Below are positions 24,301-32,628 of a stretch of 34,375 bases of DNA, one piece after another (position 1 is the first letter of the stretch; each line of letters opens with the position of its first letter). The stretch is from a virus: the IMG/VR virus record IMGVR_UViG_3300006071_000045, positions 1-34,375 of that record; one strand, given 5' to 3'. The translations under genes and the position numbers were made by a program. The notes under the pieces are model-generated. The model searched no databases and was not told the DNA's origin. It saw only the letters and a list, made by a program, of their open reading frames with translations.

Positions 24301-24393
24301 AGAGCGAAGCGAAAAGGTGAGTGAGCGATAGCGAACGAACTGATGTGCAAAGCACATCATATAACCTTAGAAATAAGGTAATCCGCTCTTTTT
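24300..24393 (+). terminator. Branched terminator-like structure between convergent genes
   Basis: AAGAGCG (24300-24306) closes on CGCTCTT (24384-24390), which runs into TTTTT. Inside are two perfect hairpins: TGATGTGC-AAA-GCACATCA (24341-24359) and ACCTTA-GAAA-TAAGGT (24364-24379). The first arm has iterated GAGCGA/GCGAA units. The end of the closing stem with the U-run would stop transcription from the importer operon. It overlaps the 3' end of the convergent gp51-like gene. Confidence 0.55.
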
Positions 24394-24561
24394 AGTAGTT
24401 TCCATATGATCTTCAACCATCTTAGCAATAATCTGGCGTTCTGTAACACTCATGTTCATGCCTTCGGTATAGGTAAGACCACCACGCATATGCCAACACA
24501 TCTCTAAAATATTCTTTTTAATAGATTTTACTTCTTTTTCATAACCTTCCACCATTGCCAT
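24367..24561 (-). CDS. Small baseplate hub assembly protein, gp51-like
   Basis: A 64-aa protein, helical and charged, starting MAMVEGYEKEVKSIKKNILE and ending in MVEDHMETTKKSGLPYF. It follows the gp26-like gene by 20 bases on the same strand, with GAAGAG upstream of its ATG. In aquatic T4-like phages a small protein at this place is annotated as gp51, the hub assembly catalyst, or as a conserved hypothetical; the EGMNMSVTERQIIAKMVEDH segment fits that group. The assignment rests on position and general similarity. The stop codon lies inside a hairpin of the terminator-like block. Confidence 0.6.
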   Translation of the reverse strand: MAMVEGYEKEVKSIKKNILEMCWHMRGGLTYTEGMNMSVTERQIIAKMVEDHMETTKKSGLPYF

Positions 24562-24581
24562 GATCTCTTCATGTGAGAGAT

Positions 24582-25424
24582 TTAGGATAGTGGAACGAAA
24601 AAATTTGCGTAATCAAAAACCATACTTACGTTATATTCATGATTACATTCTTCACAAACTACACGTGCAGGTTTAATACTGCCCTCGTCGCTAATTTCTT
24701 TTAGTTTAGATTGTACTGCTCTAATTGTTGGATTAGGTGCATTTTTATAAAAATCAATAATATATTCTTGTTCGCTTACAACATCACCACTTTCAGTAGT
24801 AATACTTTCTGTGCTTTGTGCTAATATATTAATGTTATTATCAATTATTTTTTGTAAATGAATATCAAATTGTGCTTTACGAGTATCAGCATCAATATCT
24901 TCGTTATTAATTAATTGAATGATTTTTTGTTCTTCAAACTCATTCATATTATTTTTGTTACTTTGATAGTAATTTTGTGGTTTAAACTTAAATGTTAATC
25001 CATCTTGCACAAGAAATTTATTATAGTCTGGACTGCGTAATGTCAATAGCATGTTAGTTAATGCAATACCATGTGAATTTTCTGCTTCACATGCAGTGCA
25101 TTTACTATCCATTTGCATAGTATCGCCATAGGTTGCTACTCTAATTGCAATAAGAATAGCATCCATATCAATTGTTGGTGCAGCCCATGCATTCTTAATT
25201 TCAGGTATGCAACTTTCTATAACGCTTACTACGCCTTGACCATTCATCAGCGCATCAGGTGTTCGTAGCATGATTTCATCTTTAGTAGTCATTGGCATAA
25301 CCGCTACTTCACCGCTTGCTGGTAAAATTATACTGCCGTTGGGCCAATATTTTCCGCCGCTTGGCAATTTTAAAAAAATTGCTGGTTGGCGAAAATGTCC
25401 TGAAAGTGGATTAGAATTTTGCAT
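24582..25424 (-). CDS. 26: Baseplate hub protein gp26-like
   Basis: A 280-aa protein matching the gp26-type baseplate hub family of T4-like phages. The N-terminal half shows LKLPSGGKYWPNGSIILP, GEVAVMPMTTKDEIMLRTPD and ALMNGQGVVSVIESCIPEIK, the strongly conserved block. Two CxxC pairs, Cys109/Cys112 (SKCTACEAE) and Cys257/Cys260 (VVCEECNHEY), would make a zinc ribbon closing the fold. T4 gp26 is shorter (208 aa). It is transcribed on the minus strand, divergent from the tape-measure gene across 49 bases and ahead of the gp51-like gene. It probably acts in assembly of the central hub. Confidence 0.82.
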   Translation of the reverse strand: MQNSNPLSGHFRQPAIFLKLPSGGKYWPNGSIILPASGEVAVMPMTTKDEIMLRTPDALMNGQGVVSVIESCIPEIKNAWAAPTIDMDAILIAIRVATYGDTMQMDSKCTACEAENSHGIALTNMLLTLRSPDYNKFLVQDGLTFKFKPQNYYQSNKNNMNEFEEQKIIQLINNEDIDADTRKAQFDIHLQKIIDNNINILAQSTESITTESGDVVSEQEYIIDFYKNAPNPTIRAVQSKLKEISDEGSIKPARVVCEECNHEYNVSMVFDYANFFVPLS

Positions 25425-25435
25425 TTTTTAAGTTC

Positions 25436-25443
25436 CATAAATA
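25436..25443 (+). promoter_or_regulatory. Possible late promoter octamer before the tape-measure gene
   Basis: CATAAATA, one mismatch from the T4 late octamer, lies 30 bases upstream of the tape-measure ATG in the short divergent region. It would head the tail/head gene block. Confidence 0.45.
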
Positions 25444-25473
25444 ATTGATAAAGGTATTTAATAAGATAAAAAA

Positions 25474-27825
25474 ATGGCTATAGATAATGCTGATCTAGAA
25501 AAATTACTAGAAACTTTAGTTGATAAATTAACTTCAGCAAATAGCAGATTTGGTGGATTGGATAAATCTATTGAATCTGTTCGTAAATCTATGGAAGCTC
25601 TCCAACGAGGAGAGCAAGGCATAATTGATCAAGATTTGCTTATAAAGAAAGCTGCGATTGATTATACAAAAACAGTTAAAGAAGCAACTAATGCTCAAAA
25701 GCAAAAAAGACTAAGCGATGTTGAAGCAAATATTGCTATACAAGATGCTAAACTTAAAATTGAAACACTTAAAGACCAATTTCCTGAATTAGGCGTAAAA
25801 ATTGAAGAGCAGATTGCTCAACTTGAAAAAAGCGAAGCTGCACAAGAAAAAGAAGTAGCTGTTCGTTTGCGTAATGCAAAAATTATAGACACTTCAAGTA
25901 AAGTTTTAAGTGGGTTAGGAACAGTAGTTAGTGGTATTATAAGTGGATACCGAGGTGCTGGCAGTGAAATTGCACAAGGTGGTGCTTTATTACAAACTAC
26001 GCTTGGTGTAGTTGGCTCTGCATCTTCGCAAGTAGGACAAGGTTTAACTTCTGTTGGTCAAGCAGCATCAAAAACTGCTTCTACTATGACTGGCAGTTAT
26101 GGAACTGCTCTTAAAGTAGCTGGTGGTCTTGCACAAGGTGCGGGCATCGCTCTTGGTATATTTGGTAAAGGTGCAGAAGCATTATCAAAAGTAATGCCAG
26201 TTCTTACCAATGAACTTAATATGGTATATGGTGCATTTGGTAAGATAAACGCAGTTGGCGCTACATTTGCTGGCGGTATTACTGAAATGCAAAGTGCAGC
26301 AAAAGATGTAAATTTAACACTGCCTGAGTTTGCTGACGTGTTACAATCAAGTGCTGAACAACTTACAGCAAGCGGCGGCGGTATTATCCAAGCTGCAAAG
26401 CAAATGGGTCAAGTTGGCATGGTAATGCGTCAAACTGGCATTGCTCAAGGATTGCGTAACTTAGGCATTGAATATAAAGACCAAGCAGGTTTAATCGCAG
26501 ATACTATGGCTAACTTTGCTGCTACAAATCGTTTGCGTGGCGCAAGTGAAGAAGAATTAGCAAAATCCACAGGCGATTATGCAAGCAATTTAAAAGTATT
26601 AAGTGGTATTACTGGCGAAGATGCAAGAAAAGCACAGGAACGAAATCGTCGTGCTGCATTTGATGCTGACGTTTATGCAAAGCTACAAAAGATGGGACCA
26701 GATGCTGTTGCTAAATTCCAAGCACAATTGGAAATTTTTCAAAAAGCTGATCCAAGTGGTAAGCTAGCTGAAGCATTTAAGCAACAATTTGCTGGTGTTA
26801 CTAATAGCACTGATCCTGCAATTCGTTCGCTAATGCAATTGCCTGGCGCTGCCGATGCTTTTAAAGGCGCAATCGATGCTATTAATAATCCTGCAAACGA
26901 TTTAGCAACTACAACACGTGGCGCAGTTGGTTCTGTTGAAAACTTGCGTAAGGTTTTCAGTGATAATGTTGATAAACTTGTACCATTAAGTGCGGCTGCT
27001 CGTGCTGGTGTAGGCGGAATTGTGGGTGATATTAACACTGTGTTTGGCAATGTAGTGTCGCAAACAGGATTGACAGTTGAAGCATTTGATAAACAAACTG
27101 ATGCATTGACAAAAGCAAAAGCTGGCACAGACCCTGTAACTGCTTCAATGAATCAAGCAGCAGATAGTGTTCGACAAATGAACTTGGCTATCCAAACTGA
27201 ATTTTTACAAAGCGGTGTATTAACAAAATTTGCAGATGGTATTAAAACAGCAACAAGTGATATAGCAAGTGCAATATCTGCAATTTCTGGAAAAAAACCT
27301 AATAGTCAAGATTCTGATACATTATTTGGTAAAATTACAAATTGGTTAGGCACACCGGGTAACTTAAGTGGAGCATTAACTGGAGCAGGCATGGTAACTC
27401 AAGGAGTAGGTATTGCTGCTGATGTAACAGGAGTTGGTGCTACTGCTGGTATTCCATTAAACATAATTGGTGGTGTCTTAGAAGGTTTAGGTGGTCTTGC
27501 TGGTATGTTGGGATTTGCTAGTGGTGGTATTTCAAGCGGACCAAGCAGCGGTTATCTTGCAAAACTACATGGCACAGAAGCAGTGTTACCTGAAAATTTA
27601 ACATCTATGCTGACCGAAATGGCAGATAGTTATGCTAATAATCCACAATCTGCAGCAGTAGATGCTACACTTTTAAACAACACTGCTATGAGCAGTGATA
27701 ACACAAAATATGCAGAAGCATCCGCAAATTTCTTAGAAACACTTAATCGTAAGATGGATTTATTAATTTCTGCAACCAATGAAGTTGTGCGTCATACAAA
27801 AGATACAAGTGTAAGAATTGCATAA
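25474..27825 (+). CDS. Tail tape-measure protein (gp29-like)
   Basis: A 783-aa protein of the tape-measure type, which sets tail length and is ejected with the DNA. Residues 1-130 are charged helices suited to coiled coil. Residues 135-250 alternate Gly/Ala/Ser-rich hydrophobic stretches (VLSGLGTVVSGIISGYRGAG) typical of membrane-active tape-measure segments. The C-terminus has the hallmark FASGGISSGPSSGYLAKLHG-TEAVLP near residues 685-710, found at the end of many phage tape measures. T4 gp29 has 590 aa, so the tail may be longer than that of T4, if length scales as in other phages. The gene is alone between the gp26-like gene and gp20, with a probable late promoter of its own. Confidence 0.82.
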   Translation: MAIDNADLEKLLETLVDKLTSANSRFGGLDKSIESVRKSMEALQRGEQGIIDQDLLIKKAAIDYTKTVKEATNAQKQKRLSDVEANIAIQDAKLKIETLKDQFPELGVKIEEQIAQLEKSEAAQEKEVAVRLRNAKIIDTSSKVLSGLGTVVSGIISGYRGAGSEIAQGGALLQTTLGVVGSASSQVGQGLTSVGQAASKTASTMTGSYGTALKVAGGLAQGAGIALGIFGKGAEALSKVMPVLTNELNMVYGAFGKINAVGATFAGGITEMQSAAKDVNLTLPEFADVLQSSAEQLTASGGGIIQAAKQMGQVGMVMRQTGIAQGLRNLGIEYKDQAGLIADTMANFAATNRLRGASEEELAKSTGDYASNLKVLSGITGEDARKAQERNRRAAFDADVYAKLQKMGPDAVAKFQAQLEIFQKADPSGKLAEAFKQQFAGVTNSTDPAIRSLMQLPGAADAFKGAIDAINNPANDLATTTRGAVGSVENLRKVFSDNVDKLVPLSAAARAGVGGIVGDINTVFGNVVSQTGLTVEAFDKQTDALTKAKAGTDPVTASMNQAADSVRQMNLAIQTEFLQSGVLTKFADGIKTATSDIASAISAISGKKPNSQDSDTLFGKITNWLGTPGNLSGALTGAGMVTQGVGIAADVTGVGATAGIPLNIIGGVLEGLGGLAGMLGFASGGISSGPSSGYLAKLHGTEAVLPENLTSMLTEMADSYANNPQSAAVDATLLNNTAMSSDNTKYAEASANFLETLNRKMDLLISATNEVVRHTKDTSVRIA

Positions 27826-27839
27826 CCCCCCATCATATC

Positions 27840-27847
27840 TATAAATA
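27840..27847 (+). promoter_or_regulatory. Late promoter TATAAATA before gp20
   Basis: An exact match to the T4 late promoter octamer, ending 19 bases before the gp20 ATG; start of transcription would be near 27854. It probably drives the head operon gp20-gp23. Confidence 0.7.
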
Positions 27848-27866
27848 TCTCTACAAGGATTTACAA

Positions 27867-29654
27867 ATGGGTTGGAAAAAGCATTGGCGTATTGTAAATG
27901 ATGGGGCATATAGTCCTGTTAATGGCAGCGTAACAGATTATAGCAGTTATAATTATCTTGGCTCACAGGCTAATGCTGCATATCGCAATTACCAATCTAT
28001 GTTGCCAGATGTTTATAGCGGACATCCTAATCGTATTGATCGTTATACTCAATATGAAAATATGGATTTAGATAGTGAAGCTAATAGCGCACTTGACATT
28101 ATAAGTGAGTTCTGCACACAAATTAGTGACGATACCAAGACTGCATTTGATTTGCATTTTCACGAGGATGCAACTCAGAATGAAATTATGATCCTAAAGG
28201 ATCAATTAAAATCTTGGTATAATCTAAACGAATTTGATCAGCGTATGTTTAAAATTTTCCGCAATACTCTTAAGTATGGCGACCAAGTATTTGTTCGTGA
28301 TCCAGAAACCTATAAATGGTTTTGGACTGAAATGAATCGTGTATCTAAAGTTATTGTCAATGAAAGTCAGGGTAAAGTTCCAGAAATTTACTATATCCGT
28401 GATTTGAATCCTAATCTACAAAACAATACTATTACAAGACCACCTGGTCCAAATGATTCTTATGCATTTGCACCATATATGGGTGGTAGTCGTAGTTATA
28501 CTGCAGGTGGTGAAGTATTTTCACCGAACACACGTTTTGGTGCAGGAAATAATGAGTTTCCTGTTGCTGCAGAACATGTCGTTCATCTTAGTTTGACAGA
28601 AGGTTTAGATGTTAACTGGCCGTTTGGCGTTAGTTTGTTTGAAGCTATCTTTAAAGTATTCAAGCAAAAAGAACTATTAGAAGACGCCATTCTAATCTAT
28701 CGTATCTCTCGTGCGCCTGAACGTAGAATGTTCAAGATTGACGTAGGCAACATGCCAGCACATCTTGCAATGCAATTTGTTGAGCGTGTTAAGAATGAAA
28801 TCAATCAGCGTCGTATTCCAACACAAAGTGGTGGTGGGCAAAATTTAATGGATGCTTCATATAATCCAATGAGCATGAATGAAGATTTCTTCTTTCCACA
28901 AACTGCAGAAGGTCGTGGTAGTAGTGTAGAAGTACTACCAGGTGGTCAAAATCTTGGTGAAATTGACGATCTACGATTCTTTACTAATAAGATGTTTCGT
29001 GCGTTACGTATTCCAAGTTCATATTTGCCAACAGGTCCAGAAGATAGTGATCGTTCATTTACAGATGGCAAAGTAACAACTGCACTTATTCAAGAATATC
29101 GTTTTAATGAATATTGCAAACGCTTACAGAAATATATTTCACCTAAATTTGATGATGAATTCAAGTTGTTTTTAAAACATCGTGGATTTAATCTTGATAA
29201 TAGTATCTTTGAATTACGTTTCAACGAGCCACAAAACTTTGCAGCATATCGTGAAATTGAACTAAATGCTAGTCGTATTGCTGGTTTTACTCAAATTAAT
29301 CAAACAGATTATTTGAGTAAGCGTTTTATGCTTAAGAAATATTTGGGTCTAAGTGAAGTTGAACTTGCTGAAAATGATAAAATGTGGCATGAAGAACGTA
29401 GTGAAGGACAACCAGAATCACAAATGCAAGGCGCAGATTTGCGTAACGTTGGTGTAACACCTGGTGGCATCAATACAGATATTGAAACTATTGGCGATAT
29501 CGAAGGAGCAGGCGCAGAAGCTACGCCAGCAGGCGGACCACCGCCAGAACCAGGTGGTGAAATTGGTGCAGGCGGCGTACCAAGTCCAACTGGTGGAGCA
29601 GGCGGTGCGCAAGGTGGCGCTACTGCAGGTGCGGCATTGGGTGGCGGCGCATAA
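27867..29654 (+). CDS. 20: Portal vertex protein gp20
   Basis: A 595-aa portal protein (T4 gp20 has 524 aa), the dodecameric ring through which DNA enters and leaves the head. Highly conserved stretches include RYTQYENMDLDSEANSALDI, KYGDQVFVRDPETYKWFW, EDAILIYRISRAPERRMFKI and DDLRFFTNKMFRALRIPSSY, standard gp20 sequences. The last 60 residues are a Gly/Ala/Pro-rich tail without obvious structure, an addition relative to T4. It begins behind AAGGATTTACAA and an exact late promoter octamer. The head genes follow in T4 order. Confidence 0.96.
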   Translation: MGWKKHWRIVNDGAYSPVNGSVTDYSSYNYLGSQANAAYRNYQSMLPDVYSGHPNRIDRYTQYENMDLDSEANSALDIISEFCTQISDDTKTAFDLHFHEDATQNEIMILKDQLKSWYNLNEFDQRMFKIFRNTLKYGDQVFVRDPETYKWFWTEMNRVSKVIVNESQGKVPEIYYIRDLNPNLQNNTITRPPGPNDSYAFAPYMGGSRSYTAGGEVFSPNTRFGAGNNEFPVAAEHVVHLSLTEGLDVNWPFGVSLFEAIFKVFKQKELLEDAILIYRISRAPERRMFKIDVGNMPAHLAMQFVERVKNEINQRRIPTQSGGGQNLMDASYNPMSMNEDFFFPQTAEGRGSSVEVLPGGQNLGEIDDLRFFTNKMFRALRIPSSYLPTGPEDSDRSFTDGKVTTALIQEYRFNEYCKRLQKYISPKFDDEFKLFLKHRGFNLDNSIFELRFNEPQNFAAYREIELNASRIAGFTQINQTDYLSKRFMLKKYLGLSEVELAENDKMWHEERSEGQPESQMQGADLRNVGVTPGGINTDIETIGDIEGAGAEATPAGGPPPEPGGEIGAGGVPSPTGGAGGAQGGATAGAALGGGA

Positions 29655-29658
29655 CTAC

Positions 29659-29666
29659 ACTAAATA
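29659..29666 (+). promoter_or_regulatory. Weak late-promoter-like octamer before gp67
   Basis: ACTAAATA matches six of eight positions of the T4 octamer and ends 21 bases before the next ATG. Support is weak in AT-rich sequence. Confidence 0.25.
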
Positions 29667-29687
29667 AATTCACTAGGAAATTTTAAT

Positions 29688-29912
29688 ATGCTGTTAAATG
29701 AGATGTTTAATGATAACAATGGTGAATATCAAGACTTAAGCCATGATAATAGTGTATCTAAAATGACTGACTTGCGCAAAACTAAATTAACACTTGCACA
29801 AATTAATCAATTGCGTAAAATGAATGACCAACGGAATGTTGAGTATGCAGAAGAAATTGGACGAGTAAGAAAGCAGTATGGCACAACAGCCGCACCTCAA
29901 CCAGGTTTATAA
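29688..29912 (+). CDS. Small prohead protein at the gp67 position
   Basis: A 74-aa hydrophilic protein between gp20 and the gp68-like gene, where T4 encodes the prohead core protein gp67 (80 aa). The central segment MTDLRKTKLTLAQINQLRKM followed by NDQRNVEYAEEIGRV is helical and resembles the small protein found right after gp20 in cyanophages and relatives. The end is a short Pro/Ala tail. Function is assigned by size and position; it may instead be a conserved virion protein of unknown role. The 94 bases downstream hold an AT-rich stretch with TTAAATATAA and the next ribosome binding site. Confidence 0.6.
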   Translation: MLLNEMFNDNNGEYQDLSHDNSVSKMTDLRKTKLTLAQINQLRKMNDQRNVEYAEEIGRVRKQYGTTAAPQPGL

Positions 29913-30006
29913 TTCACAAATTCGTCAAAATCAACCTATTTGAAGATATATTTAATAATAGTTATTAAATATAAACATAGGACAAAATCCCACAGGAGTT
30001 TAACAT

Positions 30007-30858
30007 ATGCGTAATAGTTACGAACAACTTATTGAATACATCATCAATGACGATGTAGAAAAGGCTAAAGAACTATTCCACAACATTGTTGTTGGAAAGA
30101 GCCGTGAACTTTATAATGATCTAATTGCTGAAGAAATGTCAGATGAAATGGATGAAAACTATGACCATGACATGGACGAAGCAGGCAGCATGGATCAAAC
30201 TGATGACATGATGCATGACATTGAAGCTGACCATGAAGGTATGGGTCATGATGATGATGGCATGGATATGGATATGGGCGACAATGACGACATGGACATG
30301 GACACCGATGGTGATATGGACATGGGTCATGAAGAAGGCGAAGGTGGCATGGAAGACCGTGTTATGGACCTTGAAGATGCACTTGACGAACTCAAGGCTG
30401 AGTTTGAAAAGCTAATGGCTGATGAAAAAGATGAGCCAGAACATCATGATGGCTCACACGATCCAGATTTTGCAGAAGAAGGTGTTGTTCGTGAATACGT
30501 AGAAAAGGTTGCAAACCCAGGCAATAGCGAAGGCATGCCAGTTGGTGCAGTTAATAGCTACAAGTCTTCAACTCAGAAGAAGAGCGTAGTTGCTAGCAAG
30601 AACGACATGGGCGGCACTGCAAAGAACATCGCACAGAAATCTTCAAACGAAGACCCAGATGGCAAGGCTTATAAAGGTCCAAGCAATGAATATAGCAAGG
30701 GCGAAGGCAAGCTAAAAGGCGCAGGCAATTTTGAAAACGTACCAGGTGCAAACGCTGGTAAGGCTTTCTCAAATGCTAAGAAGCCACAAAGCGCAGAAGG
30801 CAAGTTCGCTACAGGCGGCGGTCCAAACGTTAATAAGAAAGACGTTTTACCTCGCTAA
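30007..30858 (+). CDS. Acidic Met/His-rich prohead core protein (gp68-like)
   Basis: A 283-aa protein in the gp68 position. The N-terminal helix EYIINDDVEKAKELFHNIVV and the following KSRELYNDLIAEEM resemble scaffold proteins of T4-like phages. Residues about 45-120 are an exceptional run of Asp, Met, His and Gly (for example GMDMDMGDNDDMDMDTDGDM), followed by a helical acidic segment. The C-terminal 130 residues are Lys/Gly/Asn/Ser-rich and basic, giving a split charge distribution. T4 gp68 has 141 aa. The start has a good SD (CAGGAG). The core role is inferred; the Met/His/Asp block could bind metal ions. Confidence 0.6.
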   Translation: MRNSYEQLIEYIINDDVEKAKELFHNIVVGKSRELYNDLIAEEMSDEMDENYDHDMDEAGSMDQTDDMMHDIEADHEGMGHDDDGMDMDMGDNDDMDMDTDGDMDMGHEEGEGGMEDRVMDLEDALDELKAEFEKLMADEKDEPEHHDGSHDPDFAEEGVVREYVEKVANPGNSEGMPVGAVNSYKSSTQKKSVVASKNDMGGTAKNIAQKSSNEDPDGKAYKGPSNEYSKGEGKLKGAGNFENVPGANAGKAFSNAKKPQSAEGKFATGGGPNVNKKDVLPR

Positions 30859-30870
30859 TAAGGAAAGAAA

Positions 30871-31497
30871 ATGAATAATTTGCTAGTAGAGCATCTCAGT
30901 TACGATCAGGCTATGATGGAAATGACTCATTCAGATGAAGGTAAAAACCTTTATCTGAAGGGTATTTGTATCCAAGGTGGCGTTAAGAACGCTAACCAAC
31001 GTGTATATCCTATCAATGAAATCAATCGTGCTATTGAAACGTTAAACAAGCAAATTAAAACAGGTTATAGTGTGTTGGGTGAAGTAGATCACCCAACCAA
31101 CCTACGTATCAATCTTGACCGTGTAAGTCACATGATTACAGAAATGTGGTTAGATGGACCAAATGGTTTTGGAAAGATGAAGATTTTGCCCACCCCAATG
31201 GGTAATTTAGTTCGCACCATGTTAGAAAGTGGTGTTAAACTAGGAGTAAGCAGTCGTGGATCAGGTAATGTTAATGAACATGACGGCGCAGTAAGCGATT
31301 TTGATATCGTTACTGTCGATATTGTAGCACAACCCAGCGCACCTAATGCCTACCCAACTGCAGTCTATGAAGGACTGATGAATATGAATGGTGGGCAACG
31401 TATTCTGGATATGGCTAAAGATTTAAATAAAGATCAACGAGTTCAGAAATACTTACAGGAATCAGTCCGTAAGTTTATTGCTGAATTAAAGATATAA
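30871..31497 (+). CDS. 21: Prohead core protease gp21
   Basis: A 208-aa serine protease (T4 gp21 has 212 aa) that cleaves the scaffold and the capsid proteins during head maturation. The herpesvirus-protease-like active site is visible as His74 in VLGEVDHPTN and Ser127/Ser128 in GVKLGVSSRGSG, with the downstream VTVDIVAQPSAPNAYPT block conserved in the family. The start lies 12 bases after the gp68-like gene behind AAGGAAAG. It lies immediately upstream of the scaffold gp22, as in T4. Confidence 0.94.
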   Translation: MNNLLVEHLSYDQAMMEMTHSDEGKNLYLKGICIQGGVKNANQRVYPINEINRAIETLNKQIKTGYSVLGEVDHPTNLRINLDRVSHMITEMWLDGPNGFGKMKILPTPMGNLVRTMLESGVKLGVSSRGSGNVNEHDGAVSDFDIVTVDIVAQPSAPNAYPTAVYEGLMNMNGGQRILDMAKDLNKDQRVQKYLQESVRKFIAELKI

Positions 31498-31512
31498 GTT
31501 CAGGAGAAATTA

Positions 31513-32610
31513 ATGTTCGAAGCTCTAAAACCATTACTAGAAAGCGGACTTCTGAATGAAGACACTCGTAAGACTCTAGAAGAAGCATGGAATGCTAAGC
31601 TAGATGAAGCACGTGGTGAAATTCGTGCAGAAATTCGTGAAGAAATGGCAGGTCGCTATGCACATGACCGTGCTGTTATGGTAGAGGCTCTGGACAAGAT
31701 GGTTAATGAATCACTAACTGCTGAAGTTCGCAAGATTGCAGCAGAACGTGAATTAGTTAGCGAAGATCGTGTAAAATTTACACAGCAAATGATCAACAAG
31801 GCTAAGAATTTCGATTCTTATTTAAGTGAATCACTAGCTAGTGAAGTTAGCGAACTACGCAATGACCGTATCAATATGCAAAAGAATATTGCAAAGTTAG
31901 AAGCATTTGTTGCTGAAAACCTGCAAGCTGAAATTTCAGAATTTGCACAAGACAAGGCTGATCTCGCACGTACTAAGGTTGCAGTAGTAACTGAAGGTCG
32001 TAAGAAGTTAGAAACTCTTCGTGATAGTTTTGTTAAGAAAGCAAGTGCTCTTGTAGAAAATACAGTTACAACCCATCTGCGTTCAGAATTAACTCAACTT
32101 AAAACTGATATTCAAGAAGCAAAAGAAAACAACTTCGGTCGCAAGATTTTCGAAGCTTTTGCAACTGAATTCGGTGCAAGCTATCTTAACGAACGTGCTG
32201 ATATTAACAAGCTAACTAAGAAGATGAATGAAATGATGAATCAACTTAGCGAAGCGCGTGAGCAATCAGAACGTGCAATGACTGAAGTTAAGAAGAAAAA
32301 TGATGAAATACGCCGCATCAACGAAAGTATCGAAAGAAAAGGCAAAATCAACGATTTGCTTGGTCCGCTAAGCAAAGAAAAAGCCGCTGTGATGTCAACA
32401 CTGCTGGAATCAGTCCCAACAGATAAATTAGACGCAGCATTTAAAAAGTATCTCAATCCAGTTATGGAAGGTACTGTATCAAGTCCTGTTAAAAAGGAAA
32501 TGATTGCAGAAAACCGTAAAGAAGTAACTGGTGATCGTACTGTTAAAGCAGATCAGAGTTCAAACAACATTGTTGAAATGAAGCGTCTGGCTGGACTAAT
32601 AAGAAACTAA
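31513..32610 (+). CDS. 22: Prohead scaffold protein gp22
   Basis: A 365-aa, almost wholly helical and charged protein (T4 gp22 has 269 aa), the main component of the internal core around which gp23 assembles. Long stretches of heptad-like Glu/Lys/Ala/Leu (for example residues 95-130 and 235-275) predict coiled coil. It starts MFEALKPLLESGLLNEDTRK and contains FATEFGASYLNERADINKL, typical of gp22. It is expected to be cut to small peptides by gp21. SD AGGAGAAATTA precedes the ATG, and gp23 follows 18 bases later. Confidence 0.9.
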   Translation: MFEALKPLLESGLLNEDTRKTLEEAWNAKLDEARGEIRAEIREEMAGRYAHDRAVMVEALDKMVNESLTAEVRKIAAERELVSEDRVKFTQQMINKAKNFDSYLSESLASEVSELRNDRINMQKNIAKLEAFVAENLQAEISEFAQDKADLARTKVAVVTEGRKKLETLRDSFVKKASALVENTVTTHLRSELTQLKTDIQEAKENNFGRKIFEAFATEFGASYLNERADINKLTKKMNEMMNQLSEAREQSERAMTEVKKKNDEIRRINESIERKGKINDLLGPLSKEKAAVMSTLLESVPTDKLDAAFKKYLNPVMEGTVSSPVKKEMIAENRKEVTGDRTVKADQSSNNIVEMKRLAGLIRN

Positions 32611-32628
32611 TTAATTGGAGAAGACCCT

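Noticed and set aside
30139-30415. Open frames opposite or out of frame with the Met/Asp-rich prohead gene
   Set aside because: They result from the repetitive ATG/GAT codons of the real gene and give biased, meaningless proteins.
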